A DNA stretch of 6,902 nt, from NCBI GenBank assembly GCA_027730885.1, contig JAQCHM010000179.1:1-6902 (forward strand), written 5' to 3'. Position numbers and translations under genes: made by a program. The notes below the pieces were generated by a model that worked only from the letters and a program-made list of their open reading frames with translations, was not told the origin of the DNA and did no database searches. This DNA is from Actinomycetota bacterium (GTDB taxonomy: Bacteria > Actinomycetota > Acidimicrobiia > Acidimicrobiales > SZUA-35). Below, piece after piece: positions 1 to 6,110 of this stretch (within the stretch, counting starts at the first letter, position 1; every line of letters starts with the position of its first letter).

Positions 1-1254
1 CGTGCCGAGCGTACGCGGGGCCTCGGTGGCGAGCGCAGCCGCGAAGCTGGCCCGACGAGCCGGGATGAGGGCCCGATGGTCAGCCCCCGAGCGGAGCGCA
101 GCCACGATCTCGGCTCGGTCGAGATGGAACACGTCGTCAACCTGATCGAGCAGGCCGTCACGCACCAACGCCTCGGCCAACTGCAGCACGAACCGACGGA
201 TGTTGGCCACGCCGCTCTGATCGATCCAGAACGCGTGATCCTCGGTGAGGGGCAGATTGTGACGGCCGGCCTCGTAGAAGCGGTCGAACCGGGCCAGGAC
301 GTCGGGCCGGTCGGCCAGCGTTGCCCGAGCCGTTGCCAAGAGTGATGCTCGACGCTCGGCCGCACGTACGAAAGCCACGGCGGGAGCGTGTTCATCCGTC
401 AGCCGCAGGTAGCCCCGCAGCGAGTCGAGCGGGATGCCGGGGTCCTCACGCCAGGTCACGTCGGCGATGTCATAGACCGCGTCGCTCCGCCAACCGTACT
501 CGTCGAGGAAATCGGAGAACGCCGCGGCGAAGCCCGCGACGTTCTCGGTCCGGTTGGGCAACGCCAGCTGGGCGAGCACATCGGCGTTGCCCGATTCGAA
601 CAACTGCTGCAGCTCGCTCGAGCCCACCACGAAACGACTCAGCGCCCAGAGGGCCTCGCTTGCTCGGACCGTCTGGGTCTCGAAACCCTGCAGGACTTGG
701 TACCCCTCGGTCGGATCGTCGGGCCCGATGACGTCGGTGTAGTAATCGACGAACCGGGCCCCTGCGACCACGCTGAAGTTGATCCTCCCGTGGATCGTCC
801 ACTGGTGAACCATGTGCCGGCGCTGCGCCTCGAGCTCGTCGGCCAGGGCCTCGTTCGACAGCGATCGGTAGTCGGCCTGGCGCCCGGCTCGCACCGAAGC
901 GATCAGCTCCGGCTTCCACACGTCCTCCCACAGCGGGCCCACCTCGTCGAGCCGGTCGGGCAACGAGGCGTAACGCTCCGCTCGACGAGCCAGCTCATCG
1001 GGGTCGGTTGGGGGGCGCAGCGACGAGAACAGGTAGTGGTTGATCGACCGAGTCGACATGTCGAGCGGCGCGCCGTACTCACGATGGGCTTCGGTGAAAC
1101 CGATCGCCATCGTGTCGGTGATCAGGTCGACGGCCAGCGGCGTGATCGGGCGCGGCGCGTGCATGCGATCCTGGGCCCAGAATCCGTCGAGGTCGGTCGG
1201 CCAGCTGATCGCCGGCCGATCATCGTTCACGTGGGTGGTGACAGAATCATCCAT
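1..1254 (-). CDS. PEP-utilising enzyme, rifampicin-phosphotransferase-like (partial, C-terminus off window)
   Basis: My translation from the ATG at 1254-1252 runs open for 418 codons to the window edge, so this is the N-terminal part of a longer protein. It resembles the middle domain of rifampicin phosphotransferase and related PEP-utilising enzymes. Seen: a conserved opening near residues 17-45 (W18, then FWAQDR and RPITPL), a block near 249-283 with YGWRSD, W268-REDP and a following helix, and the pre-mobile-domain segment DDVFHLDRAEI at about 373-383. In this family that segment leads into a swivelling phospho-histidine domain, which would lie beyond the left edge. No ATP-grasp nucleotide-binding domain precedes it, unlike rifampicin phosphotransferase or PEP synthase, so the ATP-binding part may be a separate gene or absent. 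Enzymes of this class move a phosphoryl group from ATP through a histidine to a substrate; the substrate here is unknown. The start is supported by codon frame and by a TAGGGT -10-like hexamer 7 bases upstream, suggesting leaderless expression. It is divergent from the thioesterase gene. Confidence 0.7.
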   Translation of the reverse strand, partial: MDDSVTTHVNDDRPAISWPTDLDGFWAQDRMHAPRPITPLAVDLITDTMAIGFTEAHREYGAPLDMSTRSINHYLFSSLRPPTDPDELARRAERYASLPDRLDEVGPLWEDVWKPELIASVRAGRQADYRSLSNEALADELEAQRRHMVHQWTIHGRINFSVVAGARFVDYYTDVIGPDDPTEGYQVLQGFETQTVRASEALWALSRFVVGSSELQQLFESGNADVLAQLALPNRTENVAGFAAAFSDFLDEYGWRSDAVYDIADVTWREDPGIPLDSLRGYLRLTDEHAPAVAFVRAAERRASLLATARATLADRPDVLARFDRFYEAGRHNLPLTEDHAFWIDQSGVANIRRFVLQLAEALVRDGLLDQVDDVFHLDRAEIVAALRSGADHRALIPARRASFAAALATEAPRTLGT

Positions 1255-1261
1255 GAAGCGG

Positions 1262-1267
1262 ACCCTA
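1262..1267 (-). promoter_or_regulatory. Candidate -10 hexamer for a leaderless PEP-enzyme transcript
   Basis: On the minus strand TAGGGT (TANNNT pattern) ends seven bases before the A of the ATG at 1254. That is the spacing expected if transcription starts at the start codon, a common arrangement in actinobacteria. I see no convincing -35 element. An AGGG inside the same sequence could instead act as a weak ribosome binding site about 8 bases from the ATG, so the two readings compete. This is a pattern match only. Confidence 0.35.
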
Positions 1268-1281
1268 ATCGGCGCATCCGC

Positions 1282-1287
1282 TACCTT
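1282..1287 (+). promoter_or_regulatory. Candidate -10 hexamer for the thioesterase operon
   Basis: TACCTT (TANNNT pattern) ends 6-7 bases before the ATG at 1295, which opens a short reading frame ending on the thioesterase start codon. If used, transcription would start at 1294-1295 and the mRNA would begin with, or one base before, a start codon. No good -35 element is seen. Together with the minus-strand hexamer at 1262-1267 it would make this gap a compact divergent promoter region. Confidence 0.3.
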
Positions 1288-1294
1288 GCTTCCA

Positions 1295-1342
1295 ATGGCC
1301 CCGCCTCCCATGACCCCGAGCCCATTACCCCGTCTCCCATGA
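1295..1342 (+). CDS. Possible proline-rich leader ORF upstream of tesB
   Basis: A 15-codon frame reads MAPPPMTPSPLPRLP and stops at the TGA at 1340-1342, which overlaps the thioesterase ATG at 1339 as ATGA. It has an internal ATG at 1310. Seven of the 15 residues are proline, including PPP, a pattern known to slow ribosomes without EF-P. The thioesterase itself has no visible Shine-Dalgarno sequence, so coupled re-initiation from this leader is a plausible way to translate it. A TACCTT hexamer sits 7 bases upstream of ATG 1295. Frames this short arise by chance in GC-rich DNA, and only the ATGA junction and promoter spacing argue for it. Confidence 0.25.
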   Translation: MAPPPMTPSPLPRLP

Positions 1343-2271
1343 CCCCCGGACTGCGACATCTCGTCGACATCCTGACGTTGGAGCCAGACGACACACCCGA
1401 CACCTACGTCGGGGCGCCCTCGTCCGCCGACGGCGTCGATGCCACGTTCGGCGGACACTTCCTCGGCCAGGCGGTCGCCGCCGCCTGTGCCACCGTCGAA
1501 CCTGAGCGACGGATCCACTCGCTGCACGCCTACTTCCTGCGCGGCGGACGCCCAGGCCAGCCGTTCCGGCTCGAGGTCGAACGGGTCCGAGATGGCCGAT
1601 CGTTCTGCACTCGCCGGGTCCGGACCTCACAGGGCGAGCAAGGATCGGGCGTGCTCTTCGACCTTACCGCCTCGTTCGCGGTTCCCGAGGGCGGGCCACA
1701 GATGACCAGCCCTCTGCCCATCGATTTCCACTCGCTCCCGTCGCCCGACTCGTTACCCACCTACGGCCAGCTCATGCGTTCGCTCGATCCGCTGCCCCTG
1801 CCGGCCGAGTGGGCGCTGCGGGACTACGGCCTCGACATTCGCACGGTCGACGCACCCTGGTCTCGCCCCCCGGGTTCGACTTCATCCGACGGCGGCATCC
1901 GCCTCTGGGTTCGAGCCGACAGAACGCAGCCCGACAAACCCGGGCTGCCGGAGGATCCGGCGCTTCATGCCTCGATCCTTGCGTATCAGAGCGATGAGTC
2001 CCTGGCCGACAATGTCGCGATCCCGTGGGGTCTCACGTGGGGAAACGAGGACGTTGTCTTCGTGTCGCTCGATCACGCCATCTGGTTCCACCGTCCGATC
2101 GATCTGAACGAGTGGTTGTTCATCGACCAGCGCCCCGTCACCGTCGGTCACGGTCGAGGCTTGGCGACGGCGACGGTGTGGGACCCTTCCGGCCGACACG
2201 TCTGCACGTTCACCCAGGAGGCGCTGCTTCGCATCGACGATCGTTACCTCCGGGCGGGAGACGATGCCTGA
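1339..2271 (+). CDS. tesB: Acyl-CoA thioesterase II (TesB-like, double hotdog)
   Basis: This 310-residue protein matches the usual length (about 285-310) and pattern of TesB thioesterases, which hydrolyse acyl-CoA to free acid and CoA in the cytoplasm. The N-terminal hotdog has the TFGGHFLGQAVAAA helix (36-49) and the strand blocks HSLHAYFLRGG (60-70) and RDGRSFCTRRV (84-94). The C-terminal hotdog carries the catalytic set that corresponds to E. coli TesB Asp204, Thr228 and Gln278: D219 in AYQSD, S243 in VSLDHAIWFH and Q293 in FTQEALLR. Serine in place of threonine keeps the hydroxyl. The ATG at 1339 is chosen because the protein then begins just before the family-typical N-terminus. The open frame continues far upstream, but that part is antisense to the PEP-enzyme gene. 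No Shine-Dalgarno sequence is visible; see the leader ORF ending on this start. The stop overlaps the next gene by 8 bases, so the two are co-transcribed. Family assignment is firm; the acyl chain is unknown. Confidence 0.9.
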   Translation: MTPGLRHLVDILTLEPDDTPDTYVGAPSSADGVDATFGGHFLGQAVAAACATVEPERRIHSLHAYFLRGGRPGQPFRLEVERVRDGRSFCTRRVRTSQGEQGSGVLFDLTASFAVPEGGPQMTSPLPIDFHSLPSPDSLPTYGQLMRSLDPLPLPAEWALRDYGLDIRTVDAPWSRPPGSTSSDGGIRLWVRADRTQPDKPGLPEDPALHASILAYQSDESLADNVAIPWGLTWGNEDVVFVSLDHAIWFHRPIDLNEWLFIDQRPVTVGHGRGLATATVWDPSGRHVCTFTQEALLRIDDRYLRAGDDA

Positions 2272-2761
2272 CACCGGCCGGGCTGATTCTGGTGTGCGAT
2301 GCATGCTGATGCGAGGCGGCTCGTCGAAGGGCGCTTACTTCCTGGCCGAGGACTTACCGAGCGACGCCGTGGCACGAGACGACCTGCTGTTGCGCATCGT
2401 CGGTTCGCCCGGTCCCCGTCAGATCGACGGCATCGGCGGAGCCCATCCGCTGACCAGCAAGGTGGCCGTCGTTGCCGCGTCGACCCGGCCCGGCGTCGAT
2501 CTCGACTACCTCTTCCTTCAGGTGGGGGTGGACGAGGCGCTCGTGTCCGACGGCCAGAACTGCGGCAACCTGCTCGCCGGGATCGGACCCTTCGCCTTGG
2601 AGCGTGGACTGCTGCCCCAACACGCGGACGCTGTCGGCGAGGTGGAGGTCACCATCTACATGGCCAACACCGAGTCAGTGGCCGTGGCCACGGTCCCGGT
2701 CGAGCACGGCCTCCCGCGCTACGACGGCGGCACCGAGGTCGCCTGGGAGCCCTATCGCTGA
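2264..2761 (+). CDS. Truncated PrpF / 4-oxalomesaconate tautomerase-like protein (N-terminal half only)
   Basis: The 165-residue product aligns by eye with the first half of the PrpF/LigU/GalD family (usually about 350-390 residues), isomerases with a two-domain diaminopimelate-epimerase-like fold that move double bonds in aconitate-type or oxalomesaconate-type acids. Visible family motifs are MLMRGGSSKGAYFL (14-27), GSPGPRQIDGIGG (47-59), the lysine of LTSKVAVV (K66) and the cysteine of GQNCGNLLAGIGPF (C100). The lysine and cysteine are the residues implicated in proton transfer. The text becomes unlike the family near PRYDGGTEVAWEPYR and stops, where relatives continue through a conserved GVPGTAAPI-like segment into the second domain. 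No continuation was recognised in the other plus frames; the following DNA encodes the C-terminus of the convergent transporter. The ATG at 2264 overlaps the tesB stop, with GGGAG three bases upstream, a short spacing. An active enzyme would normally need both domains, so this is probably a decaying gene or needs a partner. Confidence 0.75.
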   Translation: MPDTGRADSGVRCMLMRGGSSKGAYFLAEDLPSDAVARDDLLLRIVGSPGPRQIDGIGGAHPLTSKVAVVAASTRPGVDLDYLFLQVGVDEALVSDGQNCGNLLAGIGPFALERGLLPQHADAVGEVEVTIYMANTESVAVATVPVEHGLPRYDGGTEVAWEPYR

Positions 2762-4095
2762 GCGAGCAGACTCAGCGGGGTTGCCGGCCGGCTCACCGGC
2801 GCAGGCTTCACCGCGCCCATCACGATGACGGCGGCGACGAGGTCGGCCGCGGCGAGCAGCAGGAAGGGCAGGCGGTAGCCATACTGGTCGACCAGCCAGC
2901 CCATCCCGATGAGGCCGATGCCGCCGCCGATCTGGCCGGCGAGGGCAACCATGCCGTAGACCGTGCCGAAGCTCATCAAGCCGTAGAGCTCACCGACGAG
3001 AAGTGACTGCGCCATGTAGATGTTGCCGATGGTGAACCCGAACACTAAGGCCACGAGGTAGATCATCAAGGTCGAGTTGACCGCCAGGTAGGAGACGATG
3101 GCGCCGGCCTGCAGAACGAACAGCACGAGGGACATCAGTCGTTTGTCGATGCGGTCAGCAAACATCGACACCACGACACGGGCGAGGATGGAACCGATGG
3201 TCGTGGTGGTGACCGCCAGGGCGGCTGCGCCTTTGGTCCCCAACTTGTCGTCCTCGGCGAGGAACGTCAGCTGGTAGATGAGCACGCCCGTCTGAGCGGA
3301 CAGGCACAAGAAGAAGGCCACCGTGATCGCCCAGAACGGAGCACTGCGCAGGGCGTCCGCACGAGTCCAGATCCGGTACTGCGAGGCGACGTCGACCCGG
3401 CTCCCCGCGGGCGGTGCGGCGCCGCCGTCGGGTTCGAGCCCGAGGGATGACGGCGACTCGGCGACCACCAGCAACAGCACCGGCATCGCCACCAGGAAGA
3501 CCAACACCCCCAGGACGGGCGCGGCCAAACGGAGGCCGCCGCGTTCGATGAGGATGGCGCCGATCGGCACGAGGGTCGCGCCGCCGAGGGATACCCCGGT
3601 CGAGGACACCATCATGGCCTTCGCCCGTTTGTGGATGAACCAGCGCGACATCAGGGTCGAGACCGGCACCACGGCACCCATGCCGTAGGCCACAGCCAGC
3701 AGGGCGTAGGTGAGGTAGAGGTGCCAGATCTCGGTGACGAAACCGACCGCTGAGGCGCCGATGGCGGTGAGCGTGATGCCCGCACCGAGGAAGATCTTGG
3801 GTCCGTACCGGTCGATCCACGGCCCAGCGGCGAACGAGGCCACACCGGAGAGCAGGAAGAAGGTGCCGGTGGCTCCGGACACCACTGCGTTGGACCAGTT
3901 GTGTTCCTCGCGCAACGGGCGAAGGAAGAGCGAGAGTCCGTAATAACTGACGCCGACGGTCACGTACATCATGACGGTGCACGCGAGCGCCACATACCAC
4001 CCGTAGAAACGGCTGCCGCTGACGGCCCGGGCCAACATCGGCCCTCCGACAGTTTGCGCAGGGCGGCCGATGCCGAGGGTGGTCCGTGACTTCAT
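2752..4095 (-). CDS. MFS transporter, monocarboxylate / oxalate:formate antiporter-like
   Basis: The 447-residue product has about 12 hydrophobic segments in two halves, joined by a polar linker near residues 214-245 (SPSSLGLEPDGG onward), typical of MFS carriers of the inner membrane. The first helix contains SRFYGWYVALACT (28-40), a feature of the MCT/OFA branch that carries small organic acids. The loop after helix 2, AAGPWIDRYGPK (89-100), is the MFS motif A signature (D95, R96, G98), and a second copy-like ADRIDKR occurs at 323-329. Substrate is inferred only from subfamily resemblance. The start at 4095 overlaps the stop of the upstream oxidoreductase as ATGA, pointing to translational coupling. 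A second in-frame ATG at 4038 has GGAGG four bases upstream and would give a 428-residue protein starting MLARAVSG; it cannot be excluded. The 3' end overlaps the truncated prpF-like gene by 10 bases, leaving no room for a separate terminator between them. Confidence 0.88.
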   Translation of the reverse strand: MKSRTTLGIGRPAQTVGGPMLARAVSGSRFYGWYVALACTVMMYVTVGVSYYGLSLFLRPLREEHNWSNAVVSGATGTFFLLSGVASFAAGPWIDRYGPKIFLGAGITLTAIGASAVGFVTEIWHLYLTYALLAVAYGMGAVVPVSTLMSRWFIHKRAKAMMVSSTGVSLGGATLVPIGAILIERGGLRLAAPVLGVLVFLVAMPVLLLVVAESPSSLGLEPDGGAAPPAGSRVDVASQYRIWTRADALRSAPFWAITVAFFLCLSAQTGVLIYQLTFLAEDDKLGTKGAAALAVTTTTIGSILARVVVSMFADRIDKRLMSLVLFVLQAGAIVSYLAVNSTLMIYLVALVFGFTIGNIYMAQSLLVGELYGLMSFGTVYGMVALAGQIGGGIGLIGMGWLVDQYGYRLPFLLLAAADLVAAVIVMGAVKPAPVSRPATPLSLLAQR

Positions 4096-4967
4096 AGGCT
4101 CTGCACGGCCTCCAAGTACGGAGTGAGGCGGTCGAGGTTGGCCTCGAGATGCTTGGTCCCCTGGCGCAGGAACGGGATGAGCAACTCGGTGACGCCGGAC
4201 TCGGCGAACTGATCGATCAGCCGAGCGTCGATCTCTTCGGCGGTGGCCCCCATGACCACCTTGAAGTCGGTGCGGTCTCGTCCCTCGGCCGCCAGGTAAC
4301 CGTCGAGTTCGGCCAGCACCGCGGCGGTTCCCGCCGGATCGAGGTTGACGCCGTACCAGCCGGTGCCGTACTTCGCGGCCCGCTTCAGGGCGGCCTTGGA
4401 ATGGCCACCGACCGTGACGGGCACCATCGGTTTCTGGACAGGCTTGGGGTAGAGGTGGCAGGGCGGGAGCTGGTAGAACTCGCCGTCGTAGGAACTGACG
4501 TCGTCGCACCAGAGGGTACGGATGATCTCGAGGTATTCGTCGCAGCGAGCGCCCCGTCGTTCGAAGGGGACTCCGCAGGCCTCGAACTCCTCCCAGCTCC
4601 AGCCGACGCCGACGCCGAAGTCGAGGCGTCCGTTGGACAAGAAGTCGAGGGTCGCATACTCCTTGGCCACGTACACCGGGTTGTTCTGGGGCAGGATGCA
4701 AATGCCGGTGCCGAGCCGCAACGTCGTCGTGCAGGCCGCGAGGTAACCGATCGAGGCGACCATGTCCATCAGGCCCGACCCCTGAGGGAAGCGGAAGACT
4801 CCGTCGGCTGCTCCGGGGTACTTCGACTCGTAGGCCGGGAAGGTGACGACATGCTCACCCAACCAGAGACTGGCGATGCCGCGCTCCTCACACTGGCGGC
4901 CGAGTTGCGCGAGGAACTCTCCCGTGGCGGCGGGCGAGCGGAGTGGTGTGAACAAGCCGAGCTGCAT
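4092..4967 (-). CDS. Luciferase-like, probable F420-dependent oxidoreductase (Rv2161c-type)
   Basis: The 291-residue protein is a TIM-barrel flavin/F420 oxidoreductase of the luciferase-like family. Visible family blocks are the first strand MQLGLFTPL, SLWLGEHVV (33-41), LRLGTGICILPQNNP (83-97), LDFLSNGRLDFGVGVGWSWE (107-126) followed by EEFEACGVPF, and PVTVGG (182-187). The order and the LP..NP / LSNGRLDFGVGVGW pattern are those of the Rv2161c-type F420 subfamily. Such enzymes transfer hydride between deazaflavin F420 (or FMN) and an organic substrate; the substrate here is unknown. The frame is open 42 codons further upstream, but the ATG at 4967 gives the canonical N-terminus and leaves only 13 bases to the upstream dehydrogenase stop; the upstream extension would overlap that gene by 113 bases. 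No strong Shine-Dalgarno sequence is visible. The stop shares ATGA with the downstream transporter. The cofactor cannot be decided from this sequence alone. Confidence 0.87.
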   Translation of the reverse strand: MQLGLFTPLRSPAATGEFLAQLGRQCEERGIASLWLGEHVVTFPAYESKYPGAADGVFRFPQGSGLMDMVASIGYLAACTTTLRLGTGICILPQNNPVYVAKEYATLDFLSNGRLDFGVGVGWSWEEFEACGVPFERRGARCDEYLEIIRTLWCDDVSSYDGEFYQLPPCHLYPKPVQKPMVPVTVGGHSKAALKRAAKYGTGWYGVNLDPAGTAAVLAELDGYLAAEGRDRTDFKVVMGATAEEIDARLIDQFAESGVTELLIPFLRQGTKHLEANLDRLTPYLEAVQSL

Positions 4968-4980
4968 GGGGGCATTCTGG

Positions 4981-6060
4981 TCAGAGCTGATGCTGGACTC
5001 CAAGCTCAGCGGCAAGGTTACGGAAGTACTGCACCACGTCGGGGTGGTAGGGAATGCCGATGGCTCGGCGCTCGTATTCGATCTCGTGCTCACGGAGGCC
5101 GGCGTAGAGGACCCGCTCGTGGCTGGACACCGGCGGCGTCAGGCGCAGCCCTTTCAGCAACTCTTCCATGTGGGTTGCGAAGTCGTCGGGGTCGCAGAAG
5201 GCATCGATCCTGTACGCCAGGAAATGGTGCGAGACGTCGCCGCCCTGACGAAGGAACCCGGGAGGGTCTCCGCCGAGGATCCCGCACAGGATGTCGACCA
5301 TGGTGGCCAGGCCGTAGCCCTTGTGCGAACCGCCCTCCCGCGTCCCACCGGTGGGCAGCATGAAGAACTCGTCGGGCACCAGGGACTCCGACAGGATGGG
5401 TTCGCCGTTGAGGTCGGTGATCCAGCCAGGCGGCACGGTCGACCCGAGCCGACGGGCGATGCGGATCTTGTTGCCGGCCACTGAACTCATGGAGGCGTCG
5501 AACACGAACGGGGCCTCGGAGCCTCCACCGACCGCGACGGCGATGGGGTTCAACCCGACCATTGGTTTGGCTCCGAACGTCGGCACCACCATCAGACCAC
5601 CAATGGTCATCGATACGCCGATCATGCCGTGCTCGATGGCCCGGTGGGCGTGATAGGCGGCGGCACCGTAGTGTCGGCCGTTGGTGACGGTAACGGCTCC
5701 GATGCCACACTCGGCTGCCTTCGCGATGGCCAGGTCCATGGCTCGGGGGCCAGTGACGAGCCCCAGCCCGCGGTCGTCGTCGATGCTGGCGACGGCCGCC
5801 GCCTCGCGGATGACGTTCGGGGTCGGTGTCGGGTTGATCAGGCCGTCACGAAACCACCCCATGTAGATGGGGAACATGTTGGATACGCCATGGGAATCAA
5901 TGCCTCGCAGATCGGCGTACAGCAAGGTGTCCGCAGCCTGAGCGGCGTCAGCCAACGGCATTCCGACCGCACCGAAGATGGCCTCGACCGTGGTTCGCAT
6001 GTCGGCTTCGGGCACCCGGACAGCGAGATGCTCGGGAACGGTGAAACGATCCTCGGCCAT
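4981..6060 (-). CDS. Ldh2-family malate/L-lactate-type 2-hydroxyacid dehydrogenase
   Basis: The 359-residue length and motifs fit the Ldh_2 family, NAD(P)-dependent oxidoreductases with a non-Rossmann fold. The family covers malate, L-lactate, sulfolactate and ureidoglycolate dehydrogenases as well as cyclic imino-acid reductases. Seen: ADLRGIDSHGV (49-59), with the conserved R52, D55 and H57; TNGRHYGAAAYHA (126-138), matching the family's nucleotide-site block; PMVGLNPIAVA (166-176); PPGWITDLNGEP (210-221); and SHKGYGLATMVDILCGIL (245-262), with the conserved K247. The segment after FVFD (185-188), normally MATS-like, reads ASMSS, so the substrate or cofactor pocket may differ. The ATG at 6060 has GAGGAG seven bases upstream, the best ribosome binding site in the window, fitting its place as first gene of the dehydrogenase-oxidoreductase-transporter operon. 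Substrate within the family is unknown; a hydroxy- or oxo-carboxylate is favoured by the neighbouring organic-acid-type carrier. Confidence 0.9.
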   Translation of the reverse strand: MAEDRFTVPEHLAVRVPEADMRTTVEAIFGAVGMPLADAAQAADTLLYADLRGIDSHGVSNMFPIYMGWFRDGLINPTPTPNVIREAAAVASIDDDRGLGLVTGPRAMDLAIAKAAECGIGAVTVTNGRHYGAAAYHAHRAIEHGMIGVSMTIGGLMVVPTFGAKPMVGLNPIAVAVGGGSEAPFVFDASMSSVAGNKIRIARRLGSTVPPGWITDLNGEPILSESLVPDEFFMLPTGGTREGGSHKGYGLATMVDILCGILGGDPPGFLRQGGDVSHHFLAYRIDAFCDPDDFATHMEELLKGLRLTPPVSSHERVLYAGLREHEIEYERRAIGIPYHPDVVQYFRNLAAELGVQHQL

Positions 6061-6067
6061 GGGGCTT

Positions 6068-6073
6068 CTCCTC
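6068..6073 (-). promoter_or_regulatory. Shine-Dalgarno sequence of the Ldh2-family gene
   Basis: GAGGAG on the minus strand lies seven bases before the ATG at 6060, an ideal spacing. It fixes the dehydrogenase start and shows that this mRNA has a leader, unlike the apparently leaderless genes around 1254-1339. Confidence 0.75.
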
Positions 6074-6110
6074 GATCGGCAGTGGTCCCCTGTCTAGCGG
6101 ATGCGAGACG

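Noticed and set aside
388..1338. Long open plus-strand frame running into tesB, which would make a 627-residue protein
   Set aside because: It is the exact antisense of the PEP-enzyme gene, whose translation shows family motifs, while the extension shows none; GC-rich coding DNA commonly leaves such frames open.
2783..2800. GC hairpin GCCGG-CTCA-CCGGC near the convergent gene ends, considered as a bidirectional terminator
   Set aside because: The stem is only five base pairs, has no T-tract on either side and lies within the transporter coding sequence.
4096..4701. In-frame upstream extension of the MFS transporter on the minus strand
   Set aside because: It lies in a different frame of the luciferase-like gene on the same strand and is rich in arginine and glycine without family similarity; the ATG at 4095 fits the operon junction.
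4968..5093. 42-codon N-terminal extension of the luciferase-like oxidoreductase
   Set aside because: It would overlap the Ldh2 gene by over 110 bases, is serine/threonine-rich shadow sequence, and the canonical first barrel strand starts at the ATG at 4967.
4149..5363. 404-residue plus-strand open frame
   Set aside because: Antisense to the luciferase-like and Ldh2 genes, which have clear family motifs; no recognisable domain in the shadow product.
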